A stretch of DNA of 64,000 nt from Gnetum montanum (GCA_015680685.1 MNCI01004050.1:448636-512635), one strand, 5' to 3'; positions 22,377 to 33,839 are shown, counted from the stretch's first letter. Numbers and translations are program-made. Notes: generated from the sequence alone by a model not told the origin.

Positions 22377-25300
22377 AAAAAAAAAAAAAATCTAATGAGA
22401 ACACACCCGACCATTGTATGTGCAGGCATAGTTGCACAAAATGTGGGTGAAATTCCTTATGTAACATGATCTGCCTTAGCACACTCTGGGATATCATGTC
22501 ATAGCACACTCTGGGATATCATGTCATACACCTTAGTTATGTCTAATTTCAAACACATGCTTGGAAATCTCGTTAATCGAAGTGAGTGCATCACCTCCTA
22601 TACTAGAAGAATTTGGTCCTGTAAATATCTACCTTTAACAAAGCCAACCTGTTGTTCTCCAACTAGGCACTGCATCATGGGCCCTAGTCTCACCAGCAAC
22701 ATTTTCGAAAAGAGCCACATTAATGTTGCACACCCCAATAGGACAAATTGTGCTGGCTTGATGGGTTTGGCGATTTCAGGATCAACACCAACTGTGGGCA
22801 ATTAATCTCCCATCTCACCTGCCCCCACAGTAACATCTCGTTGAACACATCTAGGATATTTTCCCCCATCTCTTTGTAAAACATCCAAAAGAACTCGACT
22901 GGCCATCCATCAAGGCTTGGCAACCTTCCCCCCTTCATGGATGCGAATGCCCCCTCCAACACCCCCTATTATAGGGTGCCAACAACCTATGATTGTCCTC
23001 CTCCCCAAGCACCCATGGAATTTTGATGGAGATTGGCATCATCTCCCGATGCTGCCAAATATCATACCAGTACCTCAACAGAGCTTGAGCAACTGCTTGT
23101 TTCCTCTGAACAATGTTCCCTCCGCCTTGGATAGACAGTATCACCTTAGCCAAGTGAGCCAAATGAGTTGCTGCAAAAAAGAAACGCATAGTCCTATCCC
23201 CTTCTTGTAGCCATCTTACTCGTCCCCTCTGTCTCCAATAAGTCTCTTCCTCTCTCTTCCTCTTTCTCAAGCATTTGGAGCTTCCCCAGCATGCCCCCCT
23301 CATCATCTTCTTGAAGTTGCTTCAGCTTTTGGGCCCTCTAGATCTGCTCCAGACGTCGCAAGAGCTCTCCCTTACTGTACCAAAAGGAGAAGTTGTCCTC
23401 AAATCTGATCCCACAAATGTGGTGTTTGAGCAAGGTCAACCATTGTTTCAGGAAATCTTTGACAGTAGGTCCCCAAAATATCCTCCACCAATGGCCTCAA
23501 CCATGGCTTTGTCAACCATGACTGTTCAAATCTAAATGGTCGAGGCTCTTTGTCTTTTGGAGGCCCAGTCATACAAACAAGAGGCTGATGATCTACCACA
23601 ACTCTTTCTTTTTTGATGACAATCACTCCTTTATTAATTAGCACACCCAAGTCCACCCATACGCGATCAATCCTGGTCATGAGCCTGTCATGTCCCTTTC
23701 TTTGATTGCACCATGTGAATTGACACCCCCTTGATCTCCACATCCACCAGCCCATTAGCTGTTAAAAAAATCCAAAAATTGCTGACCCCCTAGGGGTCCG
23801 ACATGTCCCCATCAAACTTTTCCCATGAATGAAGATGTTGGTTGAAACCCCCCACCAAGATCCACTGTCTCCAATTTGCAATCAAGGGTGCAATTTGCTT
23901 CAGCTACTGTAGGCATTCCTCCCACTATTGAGCCCCATAGAAGTTTGTAATCCACAAACCTTACTGTTGGAGCCAGATACTGATACTCCACCGGGATTCA
24001 TCCACCACCCTGAAAGGCCATTTGGACAAGATTGCCAGGCCTCTAGCCCTCCCTTGACATGACACACAATGGGAATGCCAACCTGGCTAGCGCAACCAAT
24101 GAAATTCTTGTTGTTGAACTTTAGTCTCTTGCAAACACACCACTTCACAGTGCTCCTTAGCCACAATGTCCAAAATGGTATGACGCTTGAAGAGGATAGC
24201 TTGTCCCCTGCAGTTCAATGAGAGAATTCTCATAGCTTACTAAAAGAACAATGCTTATACACATCCTAGATGGTCTGCTGGACCCCCAGATCAATATCAT
24301 GTTGTGCTTGCTTAGCATGGGCCTCAAAGCCCATTGGTCGATTGACTTTTTTAGACTCTGAGGAGAGAGGAAACCCCTCCATCCTTGTTGAGAAACCCCC
24401 ACCCAGGATCTCCTCCACCCCCTAAACCATTGACATTTTGTAGATTCACAGCGGCCTCACCACCAAGTGACCTCAGGGAGGCTAGACCTAGGATGGCACA
24501 TTCCACCCCCGATGCAGGACCACAAACATTACCTGTGTCAAGCCCCATATCACCATGAATGGGGGAAATTGGCCCCTCCTTCTGCATGCCAGCAATTGGG
24601 CCAACCCCTTCTCCTGCATTCCCTTTCTTGGTAGGGGTTCCTTGGCACCTTCTCCTGGGCCAAGGCTGATCCTTAGCAGGATTCTTTCCTGCCTGCTTGG
24701 TGACCGTCGTCCAACCCCGCTCTGCCTACTTCGAGCCTTATGTCTAGCATCCCACTTGATAGGTAGCAACAACATGCACCCCCCACCCCCTTACCACAAA
24801 TACAAGGGGCCTGCAACAATGGCTGTCCCACTGGTTCACCAAGCACAATATTCTCATATTCAACTTGAACCCTCTCTTCACCCAAAGGCATCTCTAGGAT
24901 AACCTCTTGAATCAAAGCCTTGGGCACCAAAGATTGCGACACATAGAACCACACATATCCCATGCAATCTATCTAAGCTGTGGTCTCATCAAGGGATATA
25001 AACTCACCAAAACTCCCTGTCAAAACATGAAGGAAATCCAATGTCCACATTTCGCAAGGAATCCTGGAAACACAGATCCAAACCAGCGCACGAGAGAACA
25101 GCTTTGGGTCCCAATGGGCCCTTGGCCTCCACTTCGTCAAAGCCAAACCCCTTGCCCCGAAGAACCAAGGGCCTCCAATCAAAACACGGTCCCTATCATT
25201 GACTGTTCGGAAGATGAACAGCAGGAGCTGTCTAGGGAGACTCCACACTCCCACTGAACAAAAATTCCATTGGGCCACCGCCCACTTTCTCATTGCCTCT

Positions 25301-28300
25301 AGCTTAGGAGACAGATCTGTAGACACGAACCTCCCAATTAGGCTACACTCCAACATTTGGAGCCGTGCCTTAATTTGTAGACTTAGAGGTTTGTCTCCTC
25401 ACGCCCCTGTCTCATCCCTTGCAGCCGTTTGTTCCCCCCTCATCGATGCATCTGCCTCTGACACCATGTTCAGACTGCCTGACATGCCCCCAGCTGCCCC
25501 TCCTGAAATGGCACCCCCAGAAACTGCCTCCTCTCCAGCTGCCCCGCCACCACCCAAATCCCCTGCTTGCTCGCCCACCTCCCTGGTCCTGCCCCAAGCT
25601 CCCACTCCACACCTGCCACTGAGCCCGTTGCCTCCTGTCTGTTCCCAGCCAGCACCCTCTACCCCCATGCCTCTGCCCATTTCGAATCCCACACCTAGGT
25701 CAAAAGAGCCAATTTTTTATCTATGTTAATTTTGGCCAGTTTCACCATATTAACTCACATATATTCTCTTGTATGGGCATGATTCATAAACTTCTCCTCG
25801 CCCAGTTCTAATTGTATCTAAGTAGCAATTATTCCTTTCTTCTGTAAGTTTCTAACATTCTACTCCATCTGAAATTCCAGGTTTCACTAGTTTTTTGTTT
25901 AATTTTTATTAAAATCTGATTGAGATTCTATGATTACAGAACCAGTTTCTACTCTGGAATGTATTGGGGAATCATTGCTAAAAGAATAGGATATCTTTTT
26001 TGAGAGAAAAGGTTTGCATATTAAACATAGCTGTTCGGCTTCCAAACAGCATCAACAGAGACACAAGACAGAAACAGTACAAGAACACCAGCAACCACAG
26101 GTGACCGTCATAGTTTATTCCCCTCTTGGGAATTCTCCATTAGGTGTGTACATAACATTAGGGGCAGACGAGAGTTTGAAACACTTTTTTTATTCTGCAT
26201 TGTGATTCTATAATAGCTTATGTCTGCTGTCCTCATCTTCTCAAGCTTCCAGCGAGTTCTGCAAAAGTTTGAATCTTTCTTCATATACCCCTTTATTGGG
26301 TATGTCGTTAACCTGAGTTTCCTCACTGTTTGACAATGTGTTCTATTCGCTCCAAGTGAGGCAACTCAAGCACGCGGAAGGGGAAATTTTCCTGTTATAA
26401 AACATTTTCCTGGTTATATACCTGGCCTTATTCATATGACCAGTCCTGTCTCCTTATTTGTCAATCAGGGCATTTGCAGGCAGGGGAAAGCAGTTTGCGA
26501 TGGGCCAGTGGAAGCGAAGAGCACTTCCCCATTGAGGAGGAAGCCCTGTGCAAGGTCCTTTGTTTTGCAGGTCAATATGATGTGAAAGCTGCTGACTGAG
26601 CCTGTTGGTTCTAGCTGGTGGTGGGCCTTCAAAGGGCTAGGATGATCCAACCAAACTCAATCATTTCATGATCACCTAGAGTTTCAAGCAATTCTTGAAG
26701 TGCTCATTGTGCCTCATGAGCATTTTATCCCAACTGTCTTCATAGAGGAGGACCTGTACAACAATGGCAATAAGATTAAACATGTTGGGATCACATCCTC
26801 AAAGTGTAAGTAGATTTTGGTGCATCTAGCCGCCATGATGACTTTATCCCACTGGGCCAATGATAAGTCTGAAGCACTTGATATGAGCAAGCATCATGGT
26901 CTTTAAGCATGTCAATGGCATTTTTCCAGAAGTAATGCATGGCCTCCTTGCTTGAGAGAATGTCCTAAAAAATGAGTCACATCAGGCTGCTGCATGTTGC
27001 CAGCATCCTCTGATTGAGCAGGGAAGCAAGCATGACACATCTTTGGTAGTTCTAGTCACCATTTTTTCACTATGGTAAAAATATTGATTTTTCAAACATT
27101 GATTTGATGCGGTATAGGATTTCCAGGAAAGTGAAAATTTAGTTATTTGAAAAGCTAAGTGCCCTGGTTAGAAAATTATTGTGATAAAAGTTAATATTCA
27201 GTGCTCATAAGCATTTCTCATTCAGCCCCTTCAGAGATGTGAATTCACTGAAGAAAGCTATTGAAACTCTGAAAGAAGTGGTAGACTCGAGAGTATGTAT
27301 ATCATTTTATGCAACTGAGGATTTCATTGTGCTAATCAGTTAGGCATTTTGATGAGGGAGACTGGTCTTCCTCCCTAACAAGTTTTGAGTAGGAGAGGCA
27401 TGAAACTTGTGGACCACAAGAAGATTGCCGAGAGCTTATAAACCACAAATGTAGTTTTCCCTGCTAATGAGTGCTCCTTGTCTTCAACTATGCATGTTTC
27501 ACTGCAATGACTGCACTATTGTTATATTGCTTGAAAAGTACACAAATGAATCCAGTATTGAGAGTCAGAACAGACGAACAGATTGGCAACACTGGCAACA
27601 TGTAAGTCTTAAAGATTGGTAACATGGGTGACAATCTACATTCAAAATAGCAAACCTGTATGCAACTCCCAAGAACAAGAGTAGAATTTGAGTTTGTTAA
27701 ATTGATAGTTCATACTGCGGTCAGCTCAAGCATAATGACTTATTTTCATATATAACCGCAGTAAAGATAACAACCATTGAACATGATAGGAGGCGTATTT
27801 GTTATGAGTTTAAAATCCTGCAAGTGCAACTTTACCCTCGCTATTCTTGTGAAAAACCAGTGCCATCCTGCACTGACTTTTCCTCTTGTTGAGTCTTAGC
27901 ATTGTGAATGCAGAGTCACTTTTTTCCACTACTTGGAACAACTTCTATGCAATTATGTTAGTGCAAAATGAGAAAGTGTGGCTTAAATCATTGTTACTTG
28001 TCTCAAATAAATGTTGCTTCTCTTAAGCCAGTTCTAAAATGTTCAAAGTAATCTTGATTGTTTGACTCAAAATTTTGGGAAAACTGGAGGTTGTTGGAAC
28101 TGGAACTATGACTATATGTAACCCCAAGCTATACAGAGAGCACAATACTTTGTTAGCACTTAAAGAGAACATAACAATGTCTCATCAGTATACCCTTTGG
28201 GATTGAAGTGTGACTTGTACAACCACAACCCATATGCTTAAACCAAGTGAGCAATGCCTCGCTGACAAAAGTAGGGAAAATCAAGGAATTGCCCCATAGA

Positions 28301-29924
28301 AATATTTGTTATGAGGGTGTTCATTTGCTTCCCATGTTTCAGGAAAATTGTATGATATCATACAAGGATACACGGATCTCAGATAAGGATATCCCAAAGG
28401 AAAAGAAAAGGACAAAAGGAGATCGGTCATATTTTTGCTAGTGAAGCCCAATTCAAATGTTGAAAGGTTATTTTATATTGTTCAAATCTGTAATCATCAG
28501 ACGAGCAGGATAACAATGGAAAGGAGAAATGGCCACAGCTCTGTATGTATACCATTATACATTCATGCCTTTCCTCTTTTATGATAATGCAACATCTTTA
28601 AATCAATGCTCTTGCATTCTCTTTTAGCTACTACAATGCTCCATTGTGCATTTGTAAATTTTAGTGTTATCCTGCCATTTTTTCTTTCGAAAAAGCTGAA
28701 ATTTGGATTACATTCCGAAGTATGTTTCAATAAAATGAAGCATTCTTTGTATGGTGTGCAAACTTTCTTATTAAAAAATCAGTCTTAAAATGCTTTTATT
28801 TTACTTAAGTTCTATGAAAGTTTTCTATTGCCGATATGTGTCGTGGGTACACATAGTCATCTAGCTCCAGTAACTTGAATGTATTGGCTGTCTTTTAGAT
28901 CCTTGGATCTACAAACGTAATAAAATCTCCAGGTTCAGTTTCAAAACTTCTGGTTCTGCTTTCTTTCAATCTGGATTAACAATGTTGATGTCAATCAAAA
29001 TATAACATAACTAGGCGTGACTGTTATGATTACCATTTATAATTGATGATATGTGATATTTTGTTCATTTTTTTAATGTAGAGGATGGAAGGACCGGGAC
29101 ATTCATCATTGGCAACAACCGCTTTCCTGTATCGCTATTGGACCTTCCTTGTATTGTTGAATCCTATAAATCTTACGATGATAGTATGCTCATTAAAACA
29201 GCCGATGTAGGACAGGTTGGAAACTTCCTCTTAATTAAACTGCATAAAGCTGATTTGTCATTTGTGTTTCCTTTGTTTCATGTAATTAATTTTATAAGCA
29301 ATCTTGAAGATGATAATGGTGAGAGAAGAAAGTGAACCTGCTCTTGAAGGTCCTGAACATCGACATGGTCTTACTCCACCAATGAGAGATGCTCGTAGAA
29401 GAAGATTTCGTAGGGAGCCTGACTTGAATGTATGCTTTTATTTCTTGTATTTGTTGGGCTGATGCGGTATTTTCATCTACTAGTTAACATTATTTCCTAT
29501 TTTTTTGTCAGCCTGAAATTGTTCAAAGAGTGGAGAAGGATCTTGTGAGCATAATGGCTGGAGGGACAGCACACAATGTAGATATCCTTTTAGATGTTAG
29601 AGATTTGCTACCAAACCCCGATGCTTTAAGCAAAGATGCAACGTCTGGTTTATGTTTTTATCTTAATTTTTGATAATTCTGAAGGCAAATAAATTCTTTT
29701 GCTATGCAAAAGCCTTGGTGTTTTTCTTTTTTTAAAAAAGTAATCCTTGACCATCTATAGCACATGTGGAAGTTGTTGAGCAGGAGGAAGACATAGATGA
29801 AGGTGGTGAAAAACTAACACAGCCTCCTGGGAAATCTGACGTCCAAGAAACTGAATTGAATGACGATGCTGAGGGAAATGATCAAGAAAGAACAGAGAGT
29901 GATGATTCAGAAGAGTCTTTGTAA
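13318..29924 (+). CDS. TAF7: TFIID subunit 7 (TAF7), five coding exons
   Basis: Nuclear subunit of general transcription factor TFIID, which places RNA polymerase II at promoters; TAF7 binds TAF1 and restrains its activity. Coding exons: 13318-13432, 29082-29215, 29310-29429, 29512-29647 and 29761-29924. All introns are GT-AG, phases match at every junction, and the total is 222 codons plus TAA, close to other plant TAF7 proteins. The start MEEQFILRVPPSVAERI is the conserved plant N-terminus. The TAFII55 N-terminal domain spans about residues 4-150, with EDGRTGTFIIG (39-49), LLDLPCIVESYKSYDD, and the conserved LTPPMRDARRRRFRREPDLN (104-123). The C-terminal 50 residues are acidic (DDSEESL end). 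The first coding intron is 15.6 kb and carries an antisense LINE split by a copia element. The exon 4 donor (TCTG/GTTTAT) was chosen because only it restores the acidic tail frame. Confidence 0.93.
13881..13889. repeat. Target site duplication of the LINE, left copy
   Basis: AAAAGAGCC directly precedes the T16 tract (poly-A tail of the minus-strand LINE) and recurs at 25702-25710 at its other end. Confidence 0.8.
14162..16816 (-). pseudogene. LINE ORF2, 3' part: RT palm, zf-RVT and a long C-terminal extension
   Basis: Starts at the copia insertion with LVEHYADDTFLF; the catalytic YADD is at 16773-16784 and is intact. It continues with EVNSGKS and DTYLGLPLY (about 16555-16690), typical of L1 RT. 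At about 15750-16000 a zf-RVT domain is visible: KFFLWLMGHGAIPVQHVL, then WMNATCPLCMARKETVEHF with its Cys-Cys-His pattern. Plant L1 ORF2 usually ends soon after this. Here the frame appears to go on for another 1.5 kb: an unrecognised segment with GGEITLIEAAIAGYLQVPTE (about 15430-15490), a Gly/Glu-rich part, an obvious Glu/Arg/Gln coiled coil (about 14520-14755, for example FQQELKRLREAARVER) and an end near 14162. Stops, largely TAG, and some frame changes interrupt it. Confidence 0.7.
16812..16816. repeat. Target site duplication of the copia element, left copy
   Basis: CATCG, repeated at 22194-22198. Confidence 0.88.
16817..17471 (-). repeat. 3' LTR of the copia element
   Basis: 655 bp. 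It contains a tandem duplication of about 67 bp at 17270-17337 and 17338-17403. Each unit carries, on the minus strand, a TATA-like CATAAATA. Confidence 0.95.
17472..17487 (-). other. Polypurine tract of the copia element
   Basis: The minus strand reads CTTCAAGGGGGAGTTT directly before the 3' LTR, a typical plus-strand priming site. Confidence 0.8.
17525..21512 (-). pseudogene. copia gag-pol polyprotein, one frameshift and two stops
   Basis: Starts at the ATG at 21510-21512, just after the PBS, and ends at TAA 17525-17527, about 1,330 codons. Gag carries a CCHC knuckle CWYCKKKGHLKKDC (about 20805-20850). The protease site is lost to a frameshift: DIWLID reads in the gag frame and GASFHIC in the next frame, at about 20625-20645. 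Integrase shows WHRCFGHIG, YSDVCG, QIDNGGEYT and PQENGVAERCN, so the D-D-E residues remain, but the first zinc site seems to lack one Cys. A TAG at 19235-19237 separates integrase from RT in the same frame. RT has YGLKQAPRQW and LYVDDMLIAG; RNase H has SLVTLSTTESEYVAL. A TGA at 17675-17677 after KHIDV is followed by the normal end ALTKPAIAEKH. Its integrase-linker and RT style are typical of plant copia lineages. Confidence 0.92.
21526..21537 (-). other. Primer binding site of the copia element, tRNA-iMet type
   Basis: The minus strand reads TGGTATCAGAGC two bases after the 5' LTR end, the standard plant initiator-Met primer site. Confidence 0.92.
21540..22193 (-). repeat. 5' LTR of the copia element
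   Basis: 654 bp partner of 16817-17471, with the same internal tandem duplication (21993-22059 and 22060-22125). Confidence 0.95.
22194..22198. repeat. Target site duplication of the copia element, right copy
   Basis: CATCG, matching 16812-16816. Confidence 0.88.
22199..24233 (-). pseudogene. LINE ORF2, 5' part: endonuclease and RT fingers, broken
   Basis: ATG at 24231-24233 opens MRILSLNCRG, the usual start of plant L1 ORF2. The apurinic endonuclease follows with CEVVCLQETKV (about 24100-24140), a later FTWCNQRKGHDRLMTRIDRV (about 23630-23690, the conserved FTW.N...RIDR block) and VVDHQPLV. RT begins near 22960 with GRLPSLDGWPVEFFW, followed by QVGFVKGRYLQDQIL (about 22605-22650), and RRGL-GDPLLPYLFILVMD (about 22225-22290) before the copia insertion. 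Several frame changes and stops are present, and a homopolymer block (22338-22390) interrupts the RT just before the PRRGL motif. Not functional. Confidence 0.85.
22338..22390. repeat. C29-A24 homopolymer block inside LINE RT
   Basis: 29 C followed by 24 A on the plus strand, replacing a few residues expected between VGCVLI and the PRRGL motif of the minus-strand RT. It is either slippage growth or an assembly error. Confidence 0.9.
24600..25692 (-). pseudogene. LINE ORF1 (DUF4283-type nucleic-acid-binding protein), broken
   Basis: A Gly-rich N-terminus from ATG 25690-25692, a TGA at 25399-25401, then in the same frame the DUF4283 region typical of plant L1 ORF1: LIGRFVSTDLSPKLEAMRKW, LLLFIFRTVNDRDRVLIGGP, WFFGARGLALTKW, LVWICVSRIPCEMW and FLHVLTGSFGEFISLDETTA. 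After another stop the same frame has VEYENIV and a Cys-rich stretch (CICGKG...ACCCYL, about 24770-24810) that is probably a decayed zinc knuckle. The family packages the LINE RNA in the cytoplasm. The frame changes after about 24670. Confidence 0.8.
25702..25710. repeat. Target site duplication of the LINE, right copy
   Basis: AAAAGAGCC, matching 13881-13889. Confidence 0.8.
25711..29081 (+). other. Rest of TAF7 intron 1, no gene recognised
   Basis: Mostly AT-rich unique-looking DNA. Around 26000-26110 the minus strand ends in a TTTAATATGCAAACC..CTCAAAAAAG pattern that could be the tail of a short old retroposon, but no body could be defined. A short lysine/glutamate-rich open stretch at about 27236-27295 is not supported by neighbours. 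The intron ends with a T-rich tract and AATGTAG at 29075-29081. Confidence 0.6.
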
Positions 29925-30020
29925 TTTATACAGTTGTAAATATGTAAAGCTTTGTGTACACACAAATCTTATGGAAGTTAAAATTAATTGTATCTTTAGA
30001 TAAAAGTTAATTTTTCTGGA
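29925..30020 (+). other. TAF7 3' UTR (approximate)
   Basis: AT-rich sequence after the TAA with GTAAATATGTAAAGC and TTAAAATTAATTGT stretches that could hold plant polyadenylation elements. The real end cannot be read from sequence alone. Confidence 0.4.
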
Positions 30021-30866
30021 TACATACTTGTTATGACCGGTCTTTCCGACATCAAATCAGAGAACAGCATTCTAGAATATTACTTTGCATGGTTGAATCC
30101 TAGGAAATAATTTACCTAGATTTAGATTCCTAGTGTTGCGACAACATAGGTTGTCTTGGCAACATTTGCTACTGTGAAGCCTAGTCTTCTCAAGGATTAT
30201 TTGAGCAAAGGGGAAGATAAGAATTTGAATAGGATAATTAATGTGCTTTAGATTTACTCTTTCCTGAATTAGGTATTTACAATTGATTTTAGGGCTTATT
30301 ATAAACATCTTTGTTCCCTAGTTGTACCTCTCTAAATTTCCTCGTTGGAATGCCTGCTGGTGTTTTCGTTTGAATTCGGATTTTAATTTTTGGTTTCAGG
30401 GAGATTCAAAACACAAAGTTATTTTTAAAAGGGGTTGATTTTTCTTTATAAAAATTGAAAACATTGGAAGGGAAGTCCAGTACTGTATAGCTGTTGTGAC
30501 CTAGTTTTTGGTTCGATTTAATTGAATTTCCCTGTTTCAAGAAGAGTCTTGAACCTTATTTTAAAGGAGACAGCTCTTTTGTGATATAGAAATTTGATTT
30601 GTCATGCTCAAAATTTTGATGTTTCCGTACAGATCTGTTGGATTGTGTTTGTAGTTGTGCTCTACATGTATTGGTTTTTGAAAGTTCATAATCTATCATT
30701 TTTGCTGAAAATTTTTACGATAGATGTGTAATTTCAGAGGCATTCACACAATTTTTTATCACACTTGCAAATTTAGAATGTTTAATAAGTCAATTTTGAA
30801 GGCTTACTGACTGGTTCAGGACTGTGCAATCGTTGAGGAACCAAAACTTAGATAAACCGTTGAACG

Positions 30867-30947
30867 TAGATCTGGTTCTGTAGATCCTAATCGTCATAAC
30901 ATAATGTAGATCTGGGTTCGGTAGATCCTAATCATCATGACATAATG
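30867..30947 (+). repeat. Two-copy tandem repeat, 40-41 bp
   Basis: Two adjacent copies beginning TAGATCTGG and ending ACATAATG, at 30867-30906 and 30907-30947, with a few differences. Confidence 0.85.
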
Positions 30948-31591
30948 TAGCAGTGTCCAGGGACAAGTGCAGAATTAGGTAGGTAGCAAGCAGCTCACAT
31001 TGGTGAACAAGAGAGAGAAGGAACTGTGGGAGTCGCTAGTCTTCATAGAAGGCAATGCACAAGATTGTGTTTGCAACATCATATTGATCAAAATATCATT
31101 TTTGATTTCCACGTTGGCGACTAAGGTTGTGGTCATGATGCAGGGGTAGTGCATCATCAATATTCCTCTTGAGAAGAATAAATGATGTCAAGGAGAAGAG
31201 TGAAGAGGCGAATGCTTTTTCAGGCCTCGTTAGAACAAACATATCAAGGTATATCATGTAGGCAGGAACCAACTTTACAATCAAATTGTAATGGTTTCAT
31301 TTGATCCTGGGGTGTTAAAGAAAGTGCTAGTAGATCAAGTATCTTCATGTGTCATTCACATGGGTTTAGCATCAAGAACATGAACCTAAACCTATTCCTG
31401 AGAGTGGAATAAGAAGGCCAAGCTACTACCATTTCTATTGAAGGATTTCAAGAACTTGGCAAATATTTGCTTGATATGTTAGTTTTTGTTTTAGAATAGT
31501 TGTTCTTAGTAGTGATGCCATTCAAGAGAATCTCTTGGCATTTTCTCCACCACACCAAGAACCCAACGATCTCCATCTTAAACCTTAGTTC

Positions 31592-31759
31592 ATGATGTTT
31601 CCTCATCAAGGAGCATGCATGATGTCCAACACATCATGGATGTTAAATAGATATAAAATCATCAACTTAGATGACATGTTGTTTCCTCATGACATGGCAT
31701 GCATAATGTCCAACACATTATGGATGTGTTCTAGATATAAAATGATCAACTTAGATGAA
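31592..31759 (+). repeat. Two-copy tandem repeat, 84 bp, in frame
   Basis: Units 31592-31675 and 31676-31759 share TTTCCTCAT, GCATGCAT, TGTCCAACACAT and ATCAACTTAGATGA. The 84-bp length keeps one frame open through both (28 residues each, ending YKIINLDD and YKMINLDE). No known protein is recognised. Confidence 0.8.
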
Positions 31760-33839
31760 GTAAATAGATTGAAGAGATGTTAAGCATTATGTAGACATAG
31801 ATGCAATGTCGAGTGGCCAAGAACTACAATGGAGATTGAGTTGATGATGTTATGGGAAGAATTGGAAATAGTTGATGTGGATAAAACTAATTCAAAGAGC
31901 TAAGATTAGTTATGAAGAAGTCTAGTGGTGGCAAATGTAGTTAGAAAACAATAGATCGTTGCTACCTGTTCTTTTGCTATCACACATTGAGTAACAATTC
32001 AAAAGTTAGGAAGTTGATTCATTTACAACCGAAGAGTGAAGGTGAGGTCATGTTCATGGAAGATGACCTAGAGTAAAAGATTATTTATGGGAGAACGATA
32101 AGGTATCTAATGCCAAATTTGTATAATATTGTAAGTCCCATACTTATGCATTTAGTCTATATATATACACTATATTTGTAGTTTGAATATTTTAGTGCAA
32201 GAGACATCTTAGAAGTTGCTTTGTATGCACTTAGTTTTATGACTCTTATTCCTAACACATTATTTTTCATTGGTTCATGTCTCTGCATTCTTCATGCATC
32301 ATGACCTTTAGGGGACATTGTAAATTTACTAGGGTATGCATCAAAGGAATTTCAACGAAGGAATCCAAGCCAATGCATCCCTTGTGCCAATGCACTCACT
32401 AGTGTTGTATTTCCCATAAAATGTTAAATTGATTTTAAAAAGGTTCCATATGCCAACACAAGGGCACCAACACTTAGTAGCCAATACATCTACCTTATAT
32501 CTATTCCAAACACTATAAATATTAGAGAAAATTTTCATTTCCCAACTTTCATATTTTTTGCTTCCCTTGTTTTTCTCTTTTGTGTAAAGTTGGTATGCTT
32601 CTCCTTCATTCCTTGGGTAAATGTTTATTTCATTTTTGCATGTTTTAGAGTCATCATTCATCATGCAATAAGACTCTATCATAGTGTTGTCTTGCTTTCA
32701 TAGTTAAAGACCATTTGGTCAACATGGAGTTTTATGCTTACTTGGTGAATAAAGCTCAAATTTGATTTTCTTATTTGTATTAAGATATTAAAGCATAAAC
32801 TCAAGAATCATACCTATTGACTTGGACATAAGGATGATACCTTTCTTGCTAAATTATTTATTTTTTAATAATTTAATTAATTAATACCAATTTAACTAAT
32901 TTGTACTAGTGTGTAGATGTGGAGCTTACAATAATTCTACCTTGCCTAAGGAAGCCACGTCTATCAAGTAGGATGTTGGACCATCAAGGACATAGTTCAA
33001 AAAGATATTTTAATTTTGTTTTCATGTGTGTTGCGTTGCACTTATCTCATAAGAGATTACAAAACATGTAAGCAAAAAAATTCAAAGTACATAACATGCT
33101 TACACTAAGTAGAAAATATCAAAACATAGAAAGCAAAAACTTTTAAATTTTAGGGATGTCTCCTCAAGTGTACAATCTTACAATTAATTTCATATGCGTA
33201 GCAAGACCAAGAAGACTAACAAATTGATGTTCAACTTTCTAAAAAATCAACAGAATATTATATAGCTTGACAAAACATGAAATTTTAGAATATTCTTTAG
33301 ATTTGATATTAAAAATTTGGATTCCACTTACAAATGATCAACATTGAATATTTATGTATAAATGACCTTATATCTAAAATTGAAATTTTTTACTTGCATC
33401 CACTAAAACCCCTTGGATCTATTGGACTAGTTTTAGAATTCTTTTTATAGAATTTTTTTAAAAAATTATATCTAAGGTACACTACACCATCAAAGAATTT
33501 TGAGTAGTCCATAATGTCCTCAAATGTCATGTGGGCCATCTTAATATTTTTAAAAATTTATATCTAGGGCACATTGCACCATCAAAGGAGATTGTAACTA
33601 TGTTGAAGGAGTAGTGGTTGTTCCCAGTGCCTTCACTAATCATGTTCTATCCTTTGAAGTTGTAGCAATTCTTCCAATCATGGGTGGACATTGAAAAGGT
33701 CTTCTATGACAAATTTTAAACCTCTATCTATATTTCAAAGATTGGAAACATAAATCCATGTAAGGGACCTAATGGACTTTTGAACGAGGCTTGCATCAAT
33801 GTTCATATCACAAATTCTTAAAATGTAAACAACACATGC

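Larger units (their letters stand above)
13890..25701 (-). mobile_element. L1-type LINE in TAF7 intron 1, split by a copia element
   Basis: Minus-strand non-LTR retrotransposon: a poly-A tail (T16 at 13890-13905 on plus), ORF2 (24233-14162, interrupted) and ORF1 (25692 to about 24600). It is bounded by the 9-bp duplication AAAAGAGCC. Without the copia insert and its duplicated 5 bp the LINE is about 6.4 kb, so it is near full length. ORF2 reads in one frame directly across the insertion point, from RGWTMGGV to LVEHYADDT, which shows that the two halves belong to one element. Confidence 0.9.

Noticed and set aside
22168-22509. ORFs with poly-Pro/poly-Lys or poly-Gly/poly-Phe runs
   Set aside because: They arise only from the C29-A24 homopolymer block.
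26000-26650. Possible second LINE or retroposon tail on the minus strand
   Set aside because: Only a tail-like end could be seen; no coding motif, boxes or target duplication.
27236-27295. Exon-like Lys/Glu-rich stretch with a following GT inside TAF7 intron 1
   Set aside because: Too short, no matching acceptor or partner exon, and it does not fit the TAF7 protein.
31096-31320. Possible decayed gypsy protease (GVLKKVLVDQVSS-like reading near 31310)
   Set aside because: One weak phrase without the DSG/DTG core or neighbouring domains.
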